A DNA stretch of 64,000 bases from Podaxis mareebaensis. Its lineage: Eukaryota > Basidiomycota > Agaricomycetes > Agaricales > Agaricaceae. The stretch covers positions 22,291-86,290 of the forward strand of contig JAEUWP010000408.1 of assembly GCA_018524725.1 (NCBI GenBank), in the 5' to 3' direction. Below, piece after piece: positions 57,090 through 64,000 of this stretch (within the stretch, counting starts at the first letter, position 1; every line of letters starts with the position of its first letter). Under the pieces are notes generated by a model, which made no database searches, was not told the DNA's origin, and saw only the letters and a list, made by a program, of their open reading frames with translations. The translations under genes and the position numbers were made by a program.

Positions 57090-59831
57090 GTAGGACAGAT
57101 AACAAGAGAACAAGGAAAGGAAATGACAAATAGTCTTCAGTACTTAGTATGTCCATATAGATGACAAACTTGGGAGCTTTTAGCCACCTAGTGATCATTG
57201 CTGAAAATACATCATTTCTCCCTTCACTTGATGGAATGCAATGGTATCCATAACATATGCTATAGATGCACCATGCACACATAATACCATCTGTAAGCCC
57301 TTTTTCACCATATTCTCCAAAATACTTGTTGTATTTTTCTCCTCTTTTTCTTGGCTCTTTTTCTGCCTCATGCTTGAGACCTGGATAGGTTGGTCTATGT
57401 CATATCTGTAGCATGCTATATCTAGTCCCACTCTAAAATTCATCAGCATTTTAATTTGAAAAAGTATATCAGATATACACACTCTCTGCTAACTCCTGCT
57501 AGCATCCTGTGTTGTAGAGTCCAAGGGAGGTATGTTGTATCTTGTAATCCAGGCTGATACCACAGTAGCTCAGTCCATTATCCAAGAACAAACAGATAAT
57601 ATTTTAGGGTCCCACTTGCTGCTCTTATTCTCTTCCATTTTTAATATCCAATATAGGTAGGGAATGCAAGTAAGTTTATCCAAAGCCTCAGTTGAAAGAA
57701 GAGGTAATAAACCTCTTTAGCCAGGATAAAGCAGATCTGTTAATGACTTAGAGAACAGAGTCAGAGGAGCTGAGCTATTATTTTATCAGTTTTAGGAAGT
57801 CCTTTAAGTTTAAAGTCATACCTGCTTAAAGAATCTAATGACTTCAGGTGGGCATTTTTTGGCTAGAAGTAGGGCTGAGAAAGAACAATACTTTTGGAAA
57901 AATGGAAGTAAATCAGGTGTCTCCTTTTCTAAAAGTGCTTCTATCAATAGAATTTGCTTGATTCTTGAAAGGATATCCTAGACTTGTTTGGTCTGGTTTT
58001 GAGGCTCTTCATCACTAGATCTATCTTCATTTGGTTTGGCAATTGCAGACCCTGTTTGGGGAATGTATAGAGGACTAGAGAATATGGATCCCATGAGTTT
58101 CTGACATTCAGGACTCTTGATAAATGCTTGATATTAGAAATAGGAGCAATCATGTAGAATTGAGTTGGGATGAATAGTGGTTAGTGGATATAAGGAGGTT
58201 TGTAAATGTTTTGTTTGAAGGCCAGTGTTACTCTATTCCAGATAATAGTTTCTGGTATTGGCCCACATTCTGGACATTGAAAATCTTAGTCTAGTACAAG
58301 TAAGTTTGCATAACCAAACCAGGCATTCTAAAAAACCTTTTCATCCACAAATGAACTACCAGGGTTATGCTAGTCATAGTGGATTGCTACAGTCTTTATC
58401 CAAGCTGTAAATGGAGTTTCAGAGGAGGTATATGTAGCAGTATACTCCTCTAAGAGATCATGAGTGAATAGGGCATGATTATTGAGATTGAAAATTCCCA
58501 AGTCCCTGCAATCTGGTCCAATGGCCTTGTAACATGAAGACTTGCAATTGATACAAGTTTGTAGTTGGATTTGTGTAGAGAGAGGCTGAGTAAGGGTATA
58601 AATGATACAGTCCTTGATGTAAACTATATCATTTGGAAAGTAGATTTGACTACAAGAGTATCTTGATGTTTGGAATAAAAGGAGTGGTCTAGTGACTTTG
58701 GTCAAAGGTAGGATATCTAGATAAAGCTCTTCATCAGCTGAGATCCAGGCCTATTTAGGTATGGATATTAGCAAGTAGGAAATAGGCTTTTGGATTTTCA
58801 AGCTAGGAAGGAGTATTTGATGTTCTGACATTCACATTAGAATTTATAACATGGAGTTTCTGAAACTTACCAATTATTGAAGGTTCATCTATTATGTTGG
58901 TTGAGAGATTGCCAACAACCAAATTTTAAAAATATTGTTTTATATATTGAATATATGAGTAATTTGGGGCTTGAGAGCCATCCTTGTAATAACCCCATAA
59001 TCCCTCTCTAGAATCATATCCAATATAGGACACAACAGCTCTAGACTTAGCAAGGGCTGGTTTATTTTTTGATGCCACTGAAAAGTAATTTTTGAATCCT
59101 GTGTCACTTGGTTCTCTGGAGAAAAGAGAGATAGGACCCTGGGAATCTAATGGGAGTTAGCTTGGATAAAATCATTTATTGCAGGCATACCTGAAGCATC
59201 TTCAAATATATCTATTTCATATTCCTTCAAAAACTGCTGATGGACATAAGACTGGTTTGTTTGTACTACTGAGCAATAACAAATAGGTTCAATAGGGTCT
59301 TTTGTCCTGTCTAGTTGGATATGATACTATTTGCTCTGTTTCTCATTTAGATCTCAGCTGATACTGATAGTCAAAAAGTTAACTTATAGTAGACTGGCCA
59401 TTTCAGGTATCCCATCCCATTGTGACAAATATATCCCTCCTAATAGGATAGAAGGGCATAGCATTGACTAGGACAGCCTCTACAAATTCATAATAGAAAT
59501 CACCATCTATATCTGAGCTCAAGGACACTGGACTGTCTTGAGAAGGGTCAATACTTGAAGTAGTAACTTTATCCAAGGAAAATGCCTCAGGTAGTTCCTG
59601 ATTAGTGGGGAATGGGGAGTCAGAAATGGAGTTTCAAATAAATGGAGTCCTCTGAGAACTCTGAGTATATCCAGTTCTACAGTACTTCTGTGGGGAATAC
59701 CCTAATAGTTGATTTTCCTGAGTGTCATCTGGCAGAAAGTCCAGTTGTATCAGAGTAGGAGATCCAGGAGGGGAGTCCAAAGTAATTCTAGTTGGATCAG
59801 GAGAAGAGTTACATTGGTAGTGGCAGGACAT
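57090..59831 (-). pseudogene. KDZ-type transposase/cysteine-cluster protein, degenerate
   Basis: Minus-strand frames spell out a long protein family common in agaricomycete transposons linked to KDZ (Kyakuja-Dileera-Zisupton) transposases. From the start at 59,831 (MSCHYQCNSSPDPTRITLD), recognisable segments are EYEIDIFEDASG (about 59,215), AKSRAVVSYIGYDSREG (about 59,030), ALFTHDLLEEYTATYTSSE then TPFTAWIKTVA (about 58,450), CPECGPIPETIIW (about 58,265), and HCIPSSEGRNDVFSAMITRW with APKFVIY (about 57,240-57,170). The sequence that should follow APKFVIY (a conserved aspartate segment) is missing. Stops at FI*NSIS and DT*NGQ fit CGA-to-TGA change; others (TAG, TAA) do not. Confidence 0.65.
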
Positions 59832-60179
59832 GATGAAATAATCATTCTTCCAAGACTTAGGTATAAATAGCCTTATTCAACAATAGTATGCTTTATATAT
59901 TGAACAATGCTATAAGATTGTCATTGATAGTAATAGTAGGTAATAGTCATTGATCATAGAGTATAATTACATAATCAAGTAACTAGGCTAAATTGATGAT
60001 ATCATGCCTTTTCTAATAGATTACATCTAGGTAGGAGTCTAATTATGAGTTTGCATCAAGTTATATTCTATTGAGTATAGTACAACAATTAAACTAAAAA
60101 TTAGGGACAACCTGTATAAATGGTTGAAACTTTACCTCTCAATTCTAGTTTTTTTTCCCCCTATAAAGTCTACCAGAGC

Positions 60180-61453
60180 CCATTGTCCCTCACAGAAGGT
60201 TAATGACAGTGGAAGTCAGGTTCATAAGCCCTGACAACTACCTTATTGCCAGATATACCCTAACAGACCTCTCAAATCCTTATATAGTTGCAGATAAAGG
60301 GCTAAAGAGGCCAATTCTTCTGTAGTTCCCTCATTACCTAACATGGTTCTGACTGAGAAACCTAATCCTGGACATCTTTCATTATTGACATTAAATCCTC
60401 CAATAGCCTTGCTTCCACTGGACTCTAGTAGTCTAATCCCTTTTGCACCATCAACTGGAAGCTCTTCCCCTTTAATTAGATTTGAAATGTCTCTAGTGTG
60501 TAAACCTTTAATCATCCTATTTAACTTAATAACTAATCAGAAACTATAGCCAAATATTCTTGCTGGGCCAAGCAATGTTTCTCAATCTAATTCTCCATCA
60601 CTCCCTGCAGATATTGAACTACCAGCAGTTTGTGATGATTATCATGGAACCACTGAAGATGATATACCCATAAGAAATATTCATATTATGGCCTCTATTC
60701 ATTGACAAAGTTAGACAGATTGATCCCCAATTGACTGCACTAGATGACAATGATGATAAAGATGAATCAAGACAAGAAGATTTGAAACCTGAGAAAAAGA
60801 AGGCAATCAATCTTAAGAATGCTCCTTATGGCCTCATAGGTGTAAAGAGAGGCAGTTCAGCTTATGGTAAATGTCTCTCCTGCTTTTTTAAATGATGTAT
60901 TGGGTAGCTAATACTTCCTATTAGACATCCCTCAGCCAAAACCAATTCACCCCAGAATTGCAGAAACAGCAAAATCAGCCACAAGATATAGAAGAGAATT
61001 GCCAAATTTAATTGTACAAGTAAGTCATTGCTAAGTGAAATGGAATATAAATTTATTTGTTCTTGGTAGTATGAATGTTTAGCTGAGGAATGTGATGCTT
61101 ACATCATATTGATGTCTCAGCAAGTAGTTGGCTCTTCAGCCACTGTCCACTATACATTTCCCAGGCTCCAGAGGGAGGCAAAGGTGGACATATTGGATAT
61201 TGTACAGCAATATCAAAGCCTGATGAATAATCTGGTCCTAGCTAAATAGCAGGAAGCATTAGCATTGGCAAAACAGCTTAATGAGGCTCAAGCTGAAGCT
61301 AGCAATGTAAAAACTCAAGCAATGGCTGTTGAAGCCAAGGTTCAAACTCAGCAAGCACAGCTAAATGCTCAGGCCTTGCTGATTCAAGAATTGGAGGCCA
61401 AATTACAGGCATTGAAAACTCATGGAGAGGAGAATGGGACTAGGGAGGAATGA
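60180..61453 (+). pseudogene. Decayed plus-strand module with a coiled-coil end
   Basis: Divergent from the KDZ-type remnant. Plus-strand pieces: a Pro/Ser-rich part (MVLTEKPNPGHLSLLTLNPP, 60,343), VCDDYHGTTEDDIPIRNIH, DDNDDKDESRQEDLKPEKKK (about 60,750) and NAPYGLIGVKRGSSAYG. A 60-base GT-AG intron-like gap leads to PKPIHPRIAETAKSATRYRR, a second one (near 61,021-61,070) leads to YECLAEECDAYIILMSQQVV, and a coiled coil NEAQAEASNVKTQAMAVEAK ends at 61,453. A stop (TAG, 61,247) breaks the last exon. Spliced structure is well kept, which shows it was once a real gene. Family not recognised. Confidence 0.45.
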
Positions 61454-61624
61454 ATGGCACTAAGCCAATATATTAAGGACCTAGAGAAAATATAATATAC
61501 TGCTATTTACTTTCTTGGATGGAGATAACTTTAGCTTATAAAAGATCTGGAAAATAGTGGGTATACACTTGCCATAAGGATATGTGGGAGCAATAAAATC
61601 CTAATACAATTAAGACTCTAGGAC

Positions 61625-61985
61625 AAGTAGAATTCTACTATCATTAAGGTCCTAGAAGCAGTGGAATTCTACTCCCACTAAGGACTTAGGTGCAGCAGAA
61701 TTCTACCCCTAATGAGGTCCTAAATGCAGTAGAATTCTACTCCTAATGAGGTCCTGGGTGCAGTAGAATTCCACTCCCACTAAGGACCTGGATGCAGTAG
61801 AATTCTACTCCCACTAAGGACCTGGATGCAGTAGAATTCTACTCCTACTAAGGACCTAGATGCAGTAGAATTCTACTCCCACTAAGGACCTGGATGCAGT
61901 AGAATTCTACTCCCACTAAGGTCCTAGATGCAGTAGAATTCTACTCCTACTAAGGTCCTAGATGCAGTAGAATTCTACTACTACC
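61625..61985. repeat. Tandem array of 34-base units, about 11 copies
   Basis: Unit: gcagtagaattctactccca then ctaaggacctggat. The core tagaattcta is a palindrome. Copies are 34 bases apart and most complete between 61,730 and 61,985; the first ones differ more. Not a CRISPR: there are no unique spacers. Confidence 0.9.
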
Positions 61986-62379
61986 AAGTTCCACCTTTGC
62001 ACAGCAGGTTGTATGGATCACATACAGTGGGCTGTATTACACTCCTTGTAAGCCTGAGAAGCTTACTATGTCATGAAACACTAATATCTAGGATGGTATA
62101 TATAGATACATTAAGTAGAATCATTACTCTCTCTCTTACTCCCACCTTCATCTGTATACCTTAATACACATATCCTCCTATATTGGAATAGATGGTCAAG
62201 ACCACTCATCTTTCATGTGATATGTGAGTACTCGATCTATGTTGTATTCTCCTTATTGTGAGCCTTCAGGCTTTCACTTTTTTTTTGAGTTGTCTCATTT
62301 CTGCCAAAATTTTTCAAGTCTCTTCTGGATACAAGTCTCTTTTAGAGACAATCTGAAAGGACAAGAATTCTCTTGCACA

Positions 62380-62580
62380 CAGACATGTATTGTCATACAC
62401 CCCACCTATGTACAAATGCATATAATCACTACTCTGCCTGCATACAAACACATATAACCACTATCCACCCATGTACAGATGTATATAACCATATCACACT
62501 TGTGTACACATGCATATAACTATAATCAAATGTACATGTACAGTTGCATATAACTATAATCAAACACATATATACACATA
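62380..62580. repeat. Imperfect repeats of about 35-40 bases
   Basis: The motif atgtacaaatgcatataa (with cagatg, cacatg, cagttg variants) recurs about five times with catataaccacta-type flanks. Confidence 0.65.
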
Positions 62581-62716
62581 GATTAATTCACCTTGTCTTA
62601 TGCACAGATGTACAGACAGACTTTCACCACATATTCCTCCTGTGTATTCACATGTATTTCAATTATCAATTAAACCTTAAAAGTTTCCAAAAGTACTAAG
62701 CACTAATCAGTGCATA

Positions 62717-63880
62717 ATGCCAGTCATGTGCAAACAAAGGGCTGAACAACAAAACCCATCATTACCAGACATTCAATCCCAATCCTCCCTCACATCACTA
62801 TCTTCACTCACACCAAACAATAACCAAGAGGAACTAGAAAGTGAAAATAAAGAATTACACCCCACTTCCATTACACAAACCTCAATGTCATGTCTCATGA
62901 ACCCTGATACATCCCTCCACATTAAACCCGACAACAAAACATCCTCCACTTCCTCTGACTCCAAAGATTCAGAAGATGAAGACAATCCTTCAGATTATCA
63001 TTATATACTGAAGATCATGTTGTCAACCACACTTGCATCTGGTGTCATCATTCCATCAGGGGGACTGCCTATACTACCTTCTGTCACTGCCAATAAGGTG
63101 ACTGCATTGATGTTCCTTGATTTTGAAAATGGAGTACAATGATATTACAAAGGGTTGAAAAAACCTAAGGAGGAGAAAGATTGGACAGCTGGGATTATCA
63201 GTAGCTATTCAGGTTGTGTGCTGGTCCATAACTGGATAAATAGCATGGGACCCAAGATTGATAACAAACCATTTGATGAGTTCATGAAGCTCCTGCATGG
63301 CCACTTCCTCCAGAAGGACTGGCACCAGGATCTGAGATGGAAATAATTTAGCACACAATGAAAGAGACAGACAAGTTTGTCATTTGGGTTGAAGAAATTA
63401 TTGGGATGAACAACTGTCTAAAGGGTTCCAATTCACACTTGAACAATGTCAATTTCATCACAACTATTGGTGCCAATGTCTGTCCAACACTTTGGGAAGA
63501 CATCAAAGACTCTGACACTTTCAAAAAGACAACTATCAGTGAATGGCAACAGGCCATTGCCAACATTGACAACAAACAACATAAGAACATCAAAGCTATA
63601 GATAAATGTATCCTTGCCCATAATTCCCATTCCACAAACACTCAATCCTATTGTGACACCCACACTTCCAAGAGTAATGCTTTGAACACACCATTTGCAA
63701 CACTACCTACATGGAACTACCCTTTTATTGCAGAATGCCCACAGTCAGGATTGTACAAGGCTGTTTCAGCAAAGGTGAATAGTACCTACACACTAGGGTC
63801 AGGGAAGATCGCACCCCCCAAACTCACTTCCAAAGAGCATACCATCCTACAGGAGAATGACAGGTTGTTAAGAACTGACT
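62717..63880 (+). pseudogene. Ty3/gypsy retrotransposon gag, broken
   Basis: Encodes the capsid-type Gag of an agaricomycete Ty3/gypsy element. The frame from 62717 has an acidic, serine-rich leader (SSTSSDSKDSEDEDNPSD), then YYKGLKKPKEEKDWTAGIIS, VHNWINSMGPKIDNKPFDEF and MKLLHGHFLQKDW. After a frame change near 63,347 it continues FVIWVEEIIGMNNCLKGS, TISEWQQAIANIDNKQ and KLTSKEHTILQEND, the stretch normally just before the CCHC zinc knuckle. The knuckle itself is absent because foreign CpG-rich DNA starts near 63,880. Stops: TGA at 63,140-63,142 (a likely former CGA arginine) and TAA at 63,344-63,346. Confidence 0.75.
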
Positions 63881-64000
63881 CTGGACGGGGGCGGACCATG
63901 GGCGGCCAAGGGCGGACGTGCGCGGACATGGGGTTGAGGCCTTGGCTTCAACTTATGTGTTGCGCCCCTCTGATACTGTGATGGCCTCACTTGACCAACT
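63881..64000. mobile_element. Start of a CpG-rich insertion
   Basis: From about 63,880 the sequence changes abruptly to GC-rich DNA with a repeated gggcgga motif (gacgggggcggaccatgggc, then ggccaagggcggacgtgcgc). It interrupts the gag just before its expected zinc knuckle. Probably the edge of a younger element; only 120 bases are in the window. Confidence 0.5.

Larger units (their letters stand above)
61583..62716 (+). mobile_element. LTR-like region in front of a Ty3/gypsy gag
   Basis: About 1.1 kb directly before the gag frame, beginning near tgtgggagcaataaaatcc. It contains the 34-base array and the 38-base imperfect repeats below. Position and repeat content suit the 5' LTR and leader of an agaricomycete Ty3/gypsy element. 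LTR ends and primer-binding site could not be fixed, and the 3' LTR lies outside the window. Confidence 0.5.
48633..63880. mobile_element. Large CpG-depleted transposon block (right)
   Basis: In about 15.2 kb I found only about four CpG dinucleotides (near 55,935, 62,233, 62,928 and 63,808), whereas neighbouring genes have many per hundred bases. Contents in order: a minus-strand module, two kinds of tandem repeat, a plus-strand module with a cysteine cluster, a KDZ-type transposase remnant, another plus-strand module and a Ty3/gypsy LTR/gag. Several stops sit where an arginine CGA codon would have become TGA. The state fits long-term CpG methylation followed by deamination. Confidence 0.85.

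Noticed and set aside
61625..61985. Regular 34-base repeats as a CRISPR array
   Set aside because: Units are continuous without unique spacers, and the genome is eukaryotic.

Overview
The window is nuclear DNA of a filamentous basidiomycete, most likely an agaricomycete. The signs are many genes split by short introns (about 50-65 bases, GT...AG), closely packed genes on both strands, and families typical of mushrooms: a NACHT-type STAND NTPase, an F-box/LRR protein, a DUF6534-like seven-helix membrane protein, a LysM protein, and remnants of Tc1, Ty3/gypsy and KDZ-type transposons. I cannot name the species. Exon structures were assembled by eye. In every spliced gene except the one cut by the window edge, the exon lengths sum to a multiple of three and the joined protein matches its family across each junction.

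Layout. 1-3.2 kb: a Pho85-type cyclin cut by the left edge and a two-LysM secreted protein. 3.5-5.2 kb: an F-box protein. 6.0-12.5 kb: housekeeping block with ribosomal uL2, an FGGY carbohydrate kinase, ribosomal eS25 and glucosidase II beta. 13.2-15.2 kb: a NACHT protein. 15.23-19.37 kb: a first block in which I found no CpG dinucleotide, holding a dead Tc1 transposase and a MITE-like element. 19.6-47.5 kb: long gene-rich stretch with MCD4, RPD3, a BAHD-like acyltransferase, ERG2, an alpha/beta hydrolase, a PHO80-like cyclin, SWD1 (COMPASS), an orphan protein, a DUF6534-like protein, MSS1 (tRNA modification), ERG27 and PanB/ECM31. 48.63-63.88 kb: a second block almost without CpG, made of tandem repeats, KDZ-type and other decayed coding modules, and a Ty3/gypsy gag. 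CpG-rich sequence returns abruptly in the last 120 bases.

How the genes relate. Most are ordinary primary-metabolism or chromatin genes with no pathway cluster. There are pairs of functional interest: two sterol genes (ERG2, ERG27), two Pho85-type cyclins, two chromatin regulators (Rpd3 deacetylase, Swd1 of the H3K4 methyltransferase complex), and two ER glycoprotein/GPI genes (GTB1, MCD4). Two head-to-head pairs share very short promoters: RPS25/GTB1 (204 bases) and MCD4/RPD3 (192 bases).

The most unusual part is the pair of CpG-depleted blocks. CpG loss with plenty of TpG and CpA points to long-term cytosine methylation of transposons. Inside the larger block one 222-residue open frame (48,978-49,646) remains free of stops while its surroundings are broken. 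I do not recognise its family.
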